Shown: piece after piece, positions 36,224 through 44,963 of the stretch
Layout of the letters: each line of letters begins with the position of its first letter
How positions within the stretch are numbered: position 1 is the stretch's first letter
Virus record (IMG/VR): IMGVR_UViG_3300035670_000275
Coordinates: 1-53,943 of that record
Direction: 5' to 3' (one strand)
Length of the DNA: 53,943 nucleotides
From: a virus
The notes under the pieces: model-generated
The model's database searches: none
Seen by the model: only the letters and a program-made list of their open reading frames with translations
What the model was told of the DNA's origin: nothing
Translations under genes and position numbers: made by a program

Positions 36224-36685
36224 TCAGCTTACAGTAACTTTCCATGTAATAGCAATAGTGTCACCAGCTTGTTTGTTAACAACTGGGAATACAGTACGGC
36301 ATAGCATAGTACCACCAGAACCAGCAGCGTTGAAAATACCAGCTTCAGTGATAGCGCCAGTACCAGTACCTGCTGGGAAAGTTGCAGTGTAAGTAATAGA
36401 GTTGTTTTCTTGTAAAGAACCACTCAAAGTAACACGACCAGTTTGTGTTCCTAAAGTAGTATCTTCAACTGCTGGGGATGCTGTTCCAGTACCAATACCC
36501 ATGTGCGACATGTGAACTGGAACGTCAGAACCCTGAGCAATCATTTTACCAGCAATATAAACTTTACCAGTAGTAACAACTAGGTTTGGTACTTCAAATT
36601 CTTGAATCACTTGACCAAGTTCGTTGGTCTTTGTAATTTTTACCATACCTTTTGCTTTTACTTCACTTAGATTAAATTGTTCCAT
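36224..36685 (-). CDS. Virion-associated protein with fibre-type conserved block
   Basis: A 153-residue protein. The central part HMGIGTGTASPAVEDTTLGT, with the later ITEAGIFNAAGSGGTMLCRT block, occurs in small tail-fibre-like or capsid-fibre proteins of many phages. It lies between the gp7-like and gp8-like wedge genes, where T4 has no extra gene. It is preceded by a strong AAGGAGA ribosome binding site and followed by a 50-base AT-rich gap in which I see no promoter. I infer a small surface protein of the baseplate; an exact family is not assigned. Confidence 0.65.
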   Translation of the reverse strand: MEQFNLSEVKAKGMVKITKTNELGQVIQEFEVPNLVVTTGKVYIAGKMIAQGSDVPVHMSHMGIGTGTASPAVEDTTLGTQTGRVTLSGSLQENNSITYTATFPAGTGTGAITEAGIFNAAGSGGTMLCRTVFPVVNKQAGDTIAITWKVTVS

Positions 36686-36694
36686 ATTATCTCC

Positions 36695-38899
36695 TTAATT
36701 AAATGTTGATGCCCAACCATTGGCATATTCTTCTAATGCGTATCCACCCTGTGCATACGGGTCAACGATTACATATCCATCTTCGGATATCGTATCTATT
36801 GTAGAATCTGTATTATTTATAACCTTATCAAATAATAGTGGCGGATACTGATCATCCGCCATAGTGGCTATTGAATCGCTGTCCAATATAGCTTTACTAA
36901 AATCGTGGGTAAGAACTTCATCAAACGCTGTTGTTTTTAGAGTCACCGCCAAGTTACCAACATCATCCTCAGCCGACAAAGTGGTATCTAGAGTTTGTTC
37001 ATCTGCTAAAAATATGCTCTGTACGTCATCAAATGTGGTCTCACCAACGTAGCCAAGACCAAGGCTCTTAAACACAGTAGAAACAGTTTCTTGACTTTGA
37101 ACCGTCATTGTAACTGAATCATCATCTGGTTTTTTAATTATATCAAAAAACGGAATCTTATACTGAGCCCATAATACGTTATCAACAAACGGATATTGGT
37201 TACCATCCGTTTGGTCCTGCGAATCGCTTAAATCTTTTGTAAATTCTTTAATTGACTCTTCATCGGTTACAAATTGAGTATCATATAAAGTAACGCCAAG
37301 AGATTTAATAAGAGCTTCAAGAGCAACAGATAAACCAAAATCATTTTGGATACTATATTCACCAAACATCATCATACCAGATGGGTGTAGCATCGAACGA
37401 ACGACTGATGCATAAGTATCTAACTGTTTGTCAATACGAATAACGTATGAAAACGCTTGATAGTAATATGAGTCTTGGATGAACATTGAATCATCCAAAA
37501 ATCCATCGTTAGTTTTATAATAACCTGGATATTTAGCAATTGCACCAAGAGATACATTCAATAGCGCTGGGTTTCCAGTTAAAGTGTCTTTAGCATCAAC
37601 GAAGAACTGTCGAGCAATTGTACCAACATATGCACCATCGGAATACTCTGAAGACCAATAATCACCATAGTTAAGATAACCACCTTCTGTGAAACCATTC
37701 AAACCATCAGAAAATTCATAGCTGTAATCAATACCCAGTATTGCTTCTGCATCTGCACCAGAGCCAGTATCGCCAACTTGAGGGATAATGTTAACGAATG
37801 CAGTTGTATATCCAGTACCATGAGTGTCCACCACAATATCTGTAATAACACCGCCACTTACAACTGCGTGAGCAGTTGCTCCAGTTCCATTACCACCAAT
37901 TAATACTGTTGGCGTTTGAGTATAACCGCTACCGCCAGAAAGTATATTAACAGAGCCGACAACATCTGGAACTAAAGAATATGTGATAGATGCTGATGAT
38001 TTATTTGTTTTTGTTTTTCGTGTACTTACCGCTGATGATGGCAGAACAGTAACAGAAAAATCTGTGTCATATCCGATAGCAAAACGAATAATGTCAAGGT
38101 TTACTAAACCACCAACATCATCTGTTTTTGTAACCTTGAACCAGAAAGCAGTACCATCACCAGAAGAAACTTCAAAAACTTGACCTGGTTTGAAACCAAT
38201 ACCATGTTCTTGAACTCTAATTCTAGCAGTACATGGCAAAATTTGCCCTTGGAATTCACTCTTGTATTTTAGGGTGTCTCCTGGGATAATAGAACCATAG
38301 AAATTTCTATCCAAGAAAAACTCATATACGTTTTCGCTAAACTGAACGACTTTTTCTACGTTTGCTGTAATTTTATTTAATGGCGCAGTAGAATTAGTTA
38401 AAGAAGTTCTAACAATTTTCTTTGATGTTTGAATATCAATACTTTTACCGACTAACGAAGATGGATCCCCAATATCAACTCTAACAAAAAGAGAAACGTC
38501 TTGTTGCCAACGTCCATCGGATACTCGTAGCATTTGCTTACCTGGATAATCCATGTAAACATCTCTACCATATAAAAGTCTAAACAATAGTTTATATGAA
38601 GCCTCAGAACCTTTTGATAGATATTGATCTTTAATGTTCTTTAGAAGATACTTCTCAGTTTCTACGCTATCACTTAATGGATAATTATGAGCCAGTTCAG
38701 CTTTAAAATATTTAACAAATTCATCTAAAGTTTCGTCAATATCTCTAATCTTAGATAAATCAACATTCGATTTATCTAAGAAGTCATAGTACGCTTCAAC
38801 GAAAGCTACGAATGTTGGGTATTCGGCTCTAATAAACTCTGGCAGCTGACTCGCCACCAGAGTTTTTAATTTAGCACGAACGTTAGTTTCAATACGCAT
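36695..38899 (-). CDS. 7: Baseplate wedge protein, short gp7-like
   Basis: A 734-residue protein. The N-terminal FVAFVEAYYDFLDKS, then YLSKGSEASYKLLFRLLYGR, aligns by eye with the late part of T4 gp7 (1,032 residues: an F-E-A-F-C-E-A-Y motif followed by STKGIEASYKFLFKVLYN). The T4 N-terminal half seems missing. Two GxGYT modules occur near residues 318-380. The remainder contains an Asp-rich C-terminal region. In T4 gp7 is the wedge scaffold that binds gp10 and gp8. Position between gp6 and gp8 supports the call. It overlaps the gp6 stop by one base (TAATG). Confidence 0.75.
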   Translation of the reverse strand: MRIETNVRAKLKTLVASQLPEFIRAEYPTFVAFVEAYYDFLDKSNVDLSKIRDIDETLDEFVKYFKAELAHNYPLSDSVETEKYLLKNIKDQYLSKGSEASYKLLFRLLYGRDVYMDYPGKQMLRVSDGRWQQDVSLFVRVDIGDPSSLVGKSIDIQTSKKIVRTSLTNSTAPLNKITANVEKVVQFSENVYEFFLDRNFYGSIIPGDTLKYKSEFQGQILPCTARIRVQEHGIGFKPGQVFEVSSGDGTAFWFKVTKTDDVGGLVNLDIIRFAIGYDTDFSVTVLPSSAVSTRKTKTNKSSASITYSLVPDVVGSVNILSGGSGYTQTPTVLIGGNGTGATAHAVVSGGVITDIVVDTHGTGYTTAFVNIIPQVGDTGSGADAEAILGIDYSYEFSDGLNGFTEGGYLNYGDYWSSEYSDGAYVGTIARQFFVDAKDTLTGNPALLNVSLGAIAKYPGYYKTNDGFLDDSMFIQDSYYYQAFSYVIRIDKQLDTYASVVRSMLHPSGMMMFGEYSIQNDFGLSVALEALIKSLGVTLYDTQFVTDEESIKEFTKDLSDSQDQTDGNQYPFVDNVLWAQYKIPFFDIIKKPDDDSVTMTVQSQETVSTVFKSLGLGYVGETTFDDVQSIFLADEQTLDTTLSAEDDVGNLAVTLKTTAFDEVLTHDFSKAILDSDSIATMADDQYPPLLFDKVINNTDSTIDTISEDGYVIVDPYAQGGYALEEYANGWASTFN

Positions 38900-40731
38900 T
38901 AAACGTTCCTGATAGAAGTAAAGATATAATTCTTACCAGCCTGATTAGAACCAGCAGAAGTCATGTCATTGACAACATTAACAGTTAGATAATCTCTTGC
39001 AACTTGCACAATCTGATTGTATGCAGTAACAACGTCATATGATTCTGGTTTTAGGATTAATTCAAAGCTGGCATCAGCCATTGAAGTAATTGTTAAGTTT
39101 CTAATAATCAAAGAACCAGTTTCATAGTTGACTGAACCAATAGTTGGGTCAACGATAAATTTGTTCTGGTTGGCATCAAAATAGAATAAACGTAAATTAC
39201 CTATACCATCGTCATCAATATAATGCACATTAGCAGAGTTTGGAATATAAAAACCAGTAGATAAAACGGATTCAGCTGGAATAGTTGAACGATAGATTGG
39301 GTTAATCATATTCAACTTATATTCAGAACTGATATTATATCGTGGTGTAAACTCTCTACGAACTAGAATTTTAGTTGTGTTGTTTACAAGAGCTTGGTCA
39401 GATTCATCGATAAGTCTAACCAATTGAGAATAGCGTAAGACACCATCAAACTTTTTAAGGTTAGTATCATCATATTCATAAATTGAATCGCGAATAATTG
39501 TTTCTAACTGAGCTGGTGTTTTATCTGAGATCTTAGAGTTATAGTAAGCAGTGACGTCAATTTGTACATTGAAATACTCTGGATCAACGAATTCTGGTGT
39601 AATAGAAACAATAGATTTCGGCGCAATAATGTTGTACCTAATATAATCCTTTTGAGCTTGAGTTAGTTTTGTTGTGTCTGATGGTTTAATACATATAAAC
39701 GTTTTTCCATAAACTGGAGGGTCGTTGTCTTCACCACCCCACACTACAATAGATTGTGCTTGAGGGAAGTTCTTGTAAATAAGAGACTTATAATCTTCAG
39801 TTGTAACTGCACGGTTTTGAGCAGCATATAATCTCGGTGCGTTGTATTTGATAGAATCAATAGTTTCAGAAGATGAACCACCCGATGCGGCACCAGAGGC
39901 AACAACTGTCAAACCAGAACCTAAAATAGATGAACCAGCATATGAAAAAGTATTTGCGCCATTCGGTGCTTCTAAGCTAGAAACGTAATATTCTAGAGAC
40001 AAATAATTACCATTTTGAGGTTTATAACCAACCGTGCCATCGCCAAAATAAATCTCGTATAAACCATCATCAAGTTCTTTAATGAAATATGCTTTTGTGC
40101 CAGAATCTAAAGAAGTCATAGATTCAGCTGGAGTGAAAACGATAAATGAATCTTCTGTTGCAGTTTCTCTTAGCTTAACTTTTAAAGTTGACATATCAAC
40201 GTTTGCGTTTGGGATAATATATCTCTGTCCCTGAGAGATGTAATAGTTGTATATGAGAGGAGTACCCTCAATTAATTCAACGTCATTAAAAGTATAATAA
40301 CCACCAGCAGCAACTGTTGTAACGTCGGATGTGTTATAGAATGTGTATGAGACGCCATCAATTGATGTTAAGAACGGTTGACCAGAAGGTAAAGTAACAA
40401 CGTCTGGATTATAAGTTGGAGCAGTAACTGTGGCATTAACTTTAACCTTGGCACATGCTGCCGAGTTTGGGACATAACCCAACATCTTAGCGAGAGAAAC
40501 GACTGATGCACGTTTAGTGGCAGAATCCAAGAACATCTCATTAACTGCAAGGTTAGTATATAATGCATTGTAATGAGTGTTGTATGCTAGGATATCAAGT
40601 AGTATGGAAAAAGAAGACCCATCGAAATCATAATCTTGGAATTGTTCTTGTCCAGCTAAAAATGATTTAAGATTAGATTTGATTGCATCAAAGTCTAGGT
40701 CACCGACTTTAATTCTTTTTGAATTTGCCAT
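38899..40731 (-). CDS. 6: Baseplate wedge protein gp6
   Basis: A 610-residue protein with the gp6/J-like pattern: VGDLDFDAIKSNLKSFL, then a YDFDGSSFSILLDILAYNTH segment, LYTNLAVNEMFLDSATKRAS, and YNAPRLYAAQNRAVTTEDYK in the middle. T4 gp6 has 660 residues. It forms the iris-like ring around the baseplate hub, as a dimer with gp53 and gp25 attached. Start overlaps the gp25 stop and end overlaps the gp7 start (TAATG both), giving a tightly coupled wedge operon. Confidence 0.95.
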   Translation of the reverse strand: MANSKRIKVGDLDFDAIKSNLKSFLAGQEQFQDYDFDGSSFSILLDILAYNTHYNALYTNLAVNEMFLDSATKRASVVSLAKMLGYVPNSAACAKVKVNATVTAPTYNPDVVTLPSGQPFLTSIDGVSYTFYNTSDVTTVAAGGYYTFNDVELIEGTPLIYNYYISQGQRYIIPNANVDMSTLKVKLRETATEDSFIVFTPAESMTSLDSGTKAYFIKELDDGLYEIYFGDGTVGYKPQNGNYLSLEYYVSSLEAPNGANTFSYAGSSILGSGLTVVASGAASGGSSSETIDSIKYNAPRLYAAQNRAVTTEDYKSLIYKNFPQAQSIVVWGGEDNDPPVYGKTFICIKPSDTTKLTQAQKDYIRYNIIAPKSIVSITPEFVDPEYFNVQIDVTAYYNSKISDKTPAQLETIIRDSIYEYDDTNLKKFDGVLRYSQLVRLIDESDQALVNNTTKILVRREFTPRYNISSEYKLNMINPIYRSTIPAESVLSTGFYIPNSANVHYIDDDGIGNLRLFYFDANQNKFIVDPTIGSVNYETGSLIIRNLTITSMADASFELILKPESYDVVTAYNQIVQVARDYLTVNVVNDMTSAGSNQAGKNYIFTSIRNV

Positions 40732-41120
40732 TATCGTGTTCTCTCTAAGATTAGTTCAAGAGTTATTGGTCGTTCTGTATTAACTATTTTAAACTCAATT
40801 GATACATACAGAGCATTGTTTTCTGGAGATGCAATAACAGATACATCTGTCAAATTAACTCTAGGTTCGAAATTAGATATAAGGTCAATGATTGCTCTTC
40901 TGACCATATGAGCTGTCATAGGGGTCATCGGATCAAACAATAAACTTTTTACAGGTGAACCAATTTCGCTATGAAACGGTCTCTCGAAGTTCCTTGTTAA
41001 GATTAAATTCTTAACAGACTGTTTTATAGCATTGTCGTCAAACCTGCGTGAAATATCCCCCGTCACTGGGTGAGGAGTAAAATTCAGGTCTAGATCAGAA
41101 AAAATTCTTGTTTTGCTCAT
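40731..41120 (-). CDS. 25: Baseplate wedge protein gp25
   Basis: A 129-residue protein of the gp25/GPW lysozyme-like fold family. The patterns FSDLDLNFTPHPVTGDI, SVKNLILTRNFERPFHSEIG and FDPMTPMTAHMVRRAI are typical. Usual length is about 130. gp25 joins the wedge to the sheath initiator end and starts sheath polymerisation; the family is shared with contractile injection systems. It is followed by gp6 with a one-base overlap and preceded by the PAAR tip gene. Confidence 0.95.
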   Translation of the reverse strand: MSKTRIFSDLDLNFTPHPVTGDISRRFDDNAIKQSVKNLILTRNFERPFHSEIGSPVKSLLFDPMTPMTAHMVRRAIIDLISNFEPRVNLTDVSVIASPENNALYVSIEFKIVNTERPITLELILERTR

Positions 41121-41132
41121 TTGTATATTTAG

Positions 41133-41426
41133 TTATTCTATGAATGTGTTATTGGAACCTTCTGCACAAACATCACCGCATGCAATATTATCACCAATTC
41201 TTAGAGGCAATTTACCCTCTATTTTCGTTTTACTTGCACCGCTTATACCATTTCTAACAGATGATTCATGGACTGTTGTGCCGCAACTATGTGGTGCGTA
41301 CAGATCCCCATGTAAAGCAACATTCTTACTGTTAACCTGAGTTTTTGATGAAGAAGCTGATATACTGGTTGGAGGGAAACATGCGTGCCCAGTTGATAAT
41401 TGGTTGTCTAAAACTATTGCTGGCAT
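41133..41426 (-). CDS. PAAR-domain spike tip (gp5.4-like)
   Basis: A 97-residue PAAR-type protein with small conserved repeats: STGHACFPPT near residue 15, a VALHGDLYAPHSC segment, a TKIEGKLPLRIGD segment and an IACGDVCAEGS tail. PAAR proteins form a sharp metal-bound cone at the end of the gp5 spike. The His and Cys residues at His14, Cys16, His39, His46, Cys48 and the late Cys pair could be metal ligands. In T4 the equivalent (gp5.4) also lies near gene 5. Here one unknown gene separates it from gp5. Confidence 0.85.
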   Translation of the reverse strand: MPAIVLDNQLSTGHACFPPTSISASSSKTQVNSKNVALHGDLYAPHSCGTTVHESSVRNGISGASKTKIEGKLPLRIGDNIACGDVCAEGSNNTFIE

Positions 41427-41902
41427 TATCTCTCGCTTATGCTGTTATTAACCACAGTTTTTAACTGGTTTTTACCAACATCCCAATCATTGGTAACTAT
41501 AATTGAAAATTGAGTATTCACAATTATATTGGATGGGGTGCTAGTTGCTGTTGCGTTGTAGTAAAATGTTTTATATTGCACCATTGGAGGGTGAAATGAC
41601 ACCAATTCTCTGACATTAGAAACACCATTCCAGTCATCCACTGTAATATAATTACCAGATTTGGATAAAAATGTTATATTGTATCCATCAAACGAAGAAG
41701 AATAATACCCACTAATGCTAGCAGAAGCCCCTGAAGAAAGAATAATATTGGTTTTTGGTTCAACTGCAGTTAACACAACATCCCATGTATCTGTTGGGTA
41801 ACTAACAGTATCACTATATGATATTGAAACGTTAAAGGAAACCAGTTCCTTCAACGCTCCTTGACCATATATTGGGGTGCCAGGATCAATTGACCAAGCC
41901 AT
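41426..41902 (-). CDS. Unknown baseplate-locus protein between gp5 and PAAR
   Basis: A 158-residue protein with no recognised family. It is rich in Ser, Thr, Val and Asn with alternating hydrophobics, suggesting beta-sandwich structure (ISYSDTVSYPTDTWDVVLTA; YKTFYYNATATSTPSNIIVN). No signal or membrane segment. It overlaps gp5 and PAAR by one base each, so it is probably made with them. Plausible roles are a spike accessory or a small baseplate component; the sequence does not decide. Confidence 0.65.
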   Translation of the reverse strand: MAWSIDPGTPIYGQGALKELVSFNVSISYSDTVSYPTDTWDVVLTAVEPKTNIILSSGASASISGYYSSSFDGYNITFLSKSGNYITVDDWNGVSNVRELVSFHPPMVQYKTFYYNATATSTPSNIIVNTQFSIIVTNDWDVGKNQLKTVVNNSISER

Positions 41903-44900
41903 TACTTACCTTTTGGTGGAATTGAGTCAATCAAATAGAAACCATAAGGAATACCTTTTTCGTTTCTCTTATACGTTGAGTCATTAACCATAGTGAACGC
42001 CATTCTTCTGTTGTTATCTTTTCGATAGCTAATATGCATCCAAACAGAAGATGGATATCTATATTCTAAAATCATTTGATCATATGGTACTAGTCTTTCT
42101 AAAACCTGTATCAGAGCATATGTTTTATTATTTTTGTCTGGGTCAATAAGGGCTATATCAATGCAATGACCCTTACAGTGGTCCGATGTTGCCGATTCAT
42201 TAGGAACAACACCTTTCAGGCGATATCCTGATGTTATAGTCCACTGCTTATTAAACCCAGAAATTCCACCTGGCAAAGACTCTAAACAAGGCTCAAGAAC
42301 GTTATTTGCAGTTTCTGCTAGGTTACTTACAATTTCTTGTACAGTATACAAACGCTCTGGGGAGTTTTTGTTAATCTTTAACATCTGCGGGGTTAATCTA
42401 TGTTTACCACCGACGCCACCAGAAATCATCATACCAAGACTAATATTTTTAGATAAACGATAGTCGTTTGTAAAGTCTTTAGTTGTTAAGATTAGAGAAG
42501 TATCCACAGCAACAGAGGTCTTAGAACCGCCAGAAAGGACTGCAGAAGAATCAGTAGCTACTGGCGCAGGTGCTCCGTCAATTCCTTCTTCCTTCGCAAC
42601 CTTAGCTGCGGTCGATCTACCTTCTGGCGTATCCCAGTCATCTGGCGTTTCAATAACAGCTCTCTCTTCAAACTGTCTTTCTGGTGGGATGCTGTATTTA
42701 ATAGAAGAATTTAGTGGTGAACCCGCTGCAGGCACTGTTAGTTCTGGACCAACCTGAAGATCTTCTAGATCTTTAGAACCGCTTGCACCCATACCAAAAT
42801 TACCTTGGCCATAATCCATATTTGTAGTTCCACCAGATAGATAATTAGAATCTCCAGTAGCTTCAACGTTGGTTGTATCACCCTTAACAAAAACACCAGC
42901 AGTAGCTTGTACGTTCAAGTCAGCCTGTGATTTTATATTAACCTCACCTGCTTCCAAATTAAACTTCCCAGAAACCTTCATGTTAACGTTGTCGCCAGAA
43001 ACTAAATTGATGTCATTAGCTGCACCAATATTCATATTGTTTCCAACAACAACGTTTGCATTAGCTGCAACTTCAATATTAGCGTCTGATCTAGCAAAAA
43101 TATTTGTATTACCATCCACAGTAATGTTACACTCACCAGCAACGTGGATACATCCATTCTGTTCCATTAAGATGAAGTTATCACCAACAATATAATTTAC
43201 TTGTGTTCCGTTGGCATCAACTTCAGTAAATGTACCAGAGCGATGATATGTGTGAACACGCTCTTGACCTGGTGTATCATCAAACTCTTGGACGTGTCCA
43301 GATTCAGTTTCAAAAACTTTGTTGTACGGATATTTGGCACCATATGGTGCTGGAGGTTGATCCCAAACCCCACCAACAACACCCTTCGGTATTGATGTTA
43401 TTCTAGTCGAGTCCTTCAGCTTAACAACAGTGCCTTCAATAACACCACGTGCTAGACGGTTAACATCAGACTCCCCAATATATTCTTTTAAAGGATACTT
43501 GTTATTTGGATCTCTGAATCCAATACCAAACGAACCAGAAGTAATTGATTTGTTCGATGGTCCTGGTTTTGTACTAATACCCTCAAGAGGTTCTCCTGGC
43601 GAAGCTGCACCTGCGTCTTTAATAAATCCACCAGAACTTTGAACACCATAAAAGTATTCATAGTACGATAATTTTCTTGCAGCAATATCTGGTGTATTTA
43701 CACCAACAGCTTTTTTAGCTGCATAAAAGTAATCTGGGTGTGCGTTTGGGTTAATAGAAGATGAAACTCTATCTTTAATGTAGAGTGCTGAAATAATAGC
43801 ACTAACCTCAATATCGCTAACCAGTAAATCTGGATTATTAAGAATATCAGCATCTAAACCAAGGGCTTTGGCTTTATCTGCATATCTTTTATAATTACTC
43901 TTACCAGTTAATTGGATAAACCCTCTGCCGTAATAATTACCAGCTTCTTCATCTGTTAAATGACCAAAGAAACCTTTACCACGTTTTGTTGGTCCATAAC
44001 ACCAAGAAAAGAATTCTTTCCTAGAAACACCTTTCTTCGTTGCATTAGAATATTTGTCTATATCTTCAGGCGTGGCGAACGAGAAAACTTGTTTTAATCT
44101 AGACTCAGTATAGTTGTATGCTTCTTCTTGTGGAACCCACCCAGATTCACCACCAGCAATACCCAATAATGCGCACTTCTGTTCTTTTGTAGTTAACCCA
44201 ACTTTATCGCATGCTGCAATGATAGCTTTAATACCTTCAGTCGCTTTAGTTGTCGTTGTTTTAAAATTTGGCGGTGGTATTGTTGGAATATCGTTATTTG
44301 TCGGAGAAGACTTAACAGATACATTACGTTCAGTGGCGGAAACAACAGCAGTTTTAGATTCAGCAACAAATTTTGTATTTGACAATGGTGGCAAAAATTC
44401 TATAATGTTTTCACCGAAATCTCTAACAACGCTGGATATAGTTATTTCAGTACCACTATCAATAGAAATAATAGTTGTACCTTCTTGAATACCATAACCA
44501 ACAACACGCATGTTAGCCTGCAATTTGTTAGTAATATCAGTTCTACCAGCAATCGGGTCATAGACAGTTATTTTATTTCCATTATTTTTACCTGGTATGG
44601 ATCTAAGAGTAATTTTATCTAATGCGTCTGATTGAATAATTGGACCAGAATCATCAAAGTCAATTGGTACAGGTTCAGTGGCAATACCACCAACAGCACC
44701 AAGGATAAGACCCTGTTGCATAGAATCGTCTAAGTATGTTACAACTACTGATGTTCCCTCAACTGGACCAACATAACTAAAACCAATACCATTCATAGCT
44801 GCAGAATTTGATGGTTGCATAATAGCGCACCATGGCAAATCTGATGTGGGCAATAAGTTTTTATCGTGAGTGTGTAAACCAACAACTCGGACTTGACAGC

Positions 44901-44955
44901 GACCCAACTCTAGAGGGTCGCTTCTATTTTCAACAATACCAAAATAAATATTCAT
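41902..44955 (-). CDS. 5: Baseplate hub spike gp5 with GH19 and M15 enzymatic domains
   Basis: A 1,017-residue modular hub protein. Residues 1-95 form the OB-fold domain (NIYFGIVENRSDPLELGRCQ). About 240-437 is a glycoside hydrolase 19-type muramidase/chitinase domain, with GGESGW (Glu270 a likely catalytic acid) and YYGRGFIQLTG at 341-351. About 550-725 is a repetitive N-x-x-V/I beta-helix needle like the T4 gp5 C-terminus. About 900-990 is a peptidase M15-type domain: SDHCKGHCID (Ser924, His926, Asp933) and WMHIS (His974) as zinc ligands. T4 gp5 (575 residues) has one lysozyme domain only. The enzyme would cut peptidoglycan during tail penetration, both glycan and peptide. It follows gp27 after 8 bases. 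Confidence 0.9.
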   Translation of the reverse strand: MNIYFGIVENRSDPLELGRCQVRVVGLHTHDKNLLPTSDLPWCAIMQPSNSAAMNGIGFSYVGPVEGTSVVVTYLDDSMQQGLILGAVGGIATEPVPIDFDDSGPIIQSDALDKITLRSIPGKNNGNKITVYDPIAGRTDITNKLQANMRVVGYGIQEGTTIISIDSGTEITISSVVRDFGENIIEFLPPLSNTKFVAESKTAVVSATERNVSVKSSPTNNDIPTIPPPNFKTTTTKATEGIKAIIAACDKVGLTTKEQKCALLGIAGGESGWVPQEEAYNYTESRLKQVFSFATPEDIDKYSNATKKGVSRKEFFSWCYGPTKRGKGFFGHLTDEEAGNYYGRGFIQLTGKSNYKRYADKAKALGLDADILNNPDLLVSDIEVSAIISALYIKDRVSSSINPNAHPDYFYAAKKAVGVNTPDIAARKLSYYEYFYGVQSSGGFIKDAGAASPGEPLEGISTKPGPSNKSITSGSFGIGFRDPNNKYPLKEYIGESDVNRLARGVIEGTVVKLKDSTRITSIPKGVVGGVWDQPPAPYGAKYPYNKVFETESGHVQEFDDTPGQERVHTYHRSGTFTEVDANGTQVNYIVGDNFILMEQNGCIHVAGECNITVDGNTNIFARSDANIEVAANANVVVGNNMNIGAANDINLVSGDNVNMKVSGKFNLEAGEVNIKSQADLNVQATAGVFVKGDTTNVEATGDSNYLSGGTTNMDYGQGNFGMGASGSKDLEDLQVGPELTVPAAGSPLNSSIKYSIPPERQFEERAVIETPDDWDTPEGRSTAAKVAKEEGIDGAPAPVATDSSAVLSGGSKTSVAVDTSLILTTKDFTNDYRLSKNISLGMMISGGVGGKHRLTPQMLKINKNSPERLYTVQEIVSNLAETANNVLEPCLESLPGGISGFNKQWTITSGYRLKGVVPNESATSDHCKGHCIDIALIDPDKNNKTYALIQVLERLVPYDQMILEYRYPSSVWMHISYRKDNNRRMAFTMVNDSTYKRNEKGIPYGFYLIDSIPPKGK

Positions 44956-44963
44956 CTTTTACC

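Noticed and set aside
41126-41133. ACTAAATA on the minus strand before gp25 as a late promoter
   Set aside because: It ends 6 bases before the ATG, leaving no room for a leader, and matches only six of eight bases.
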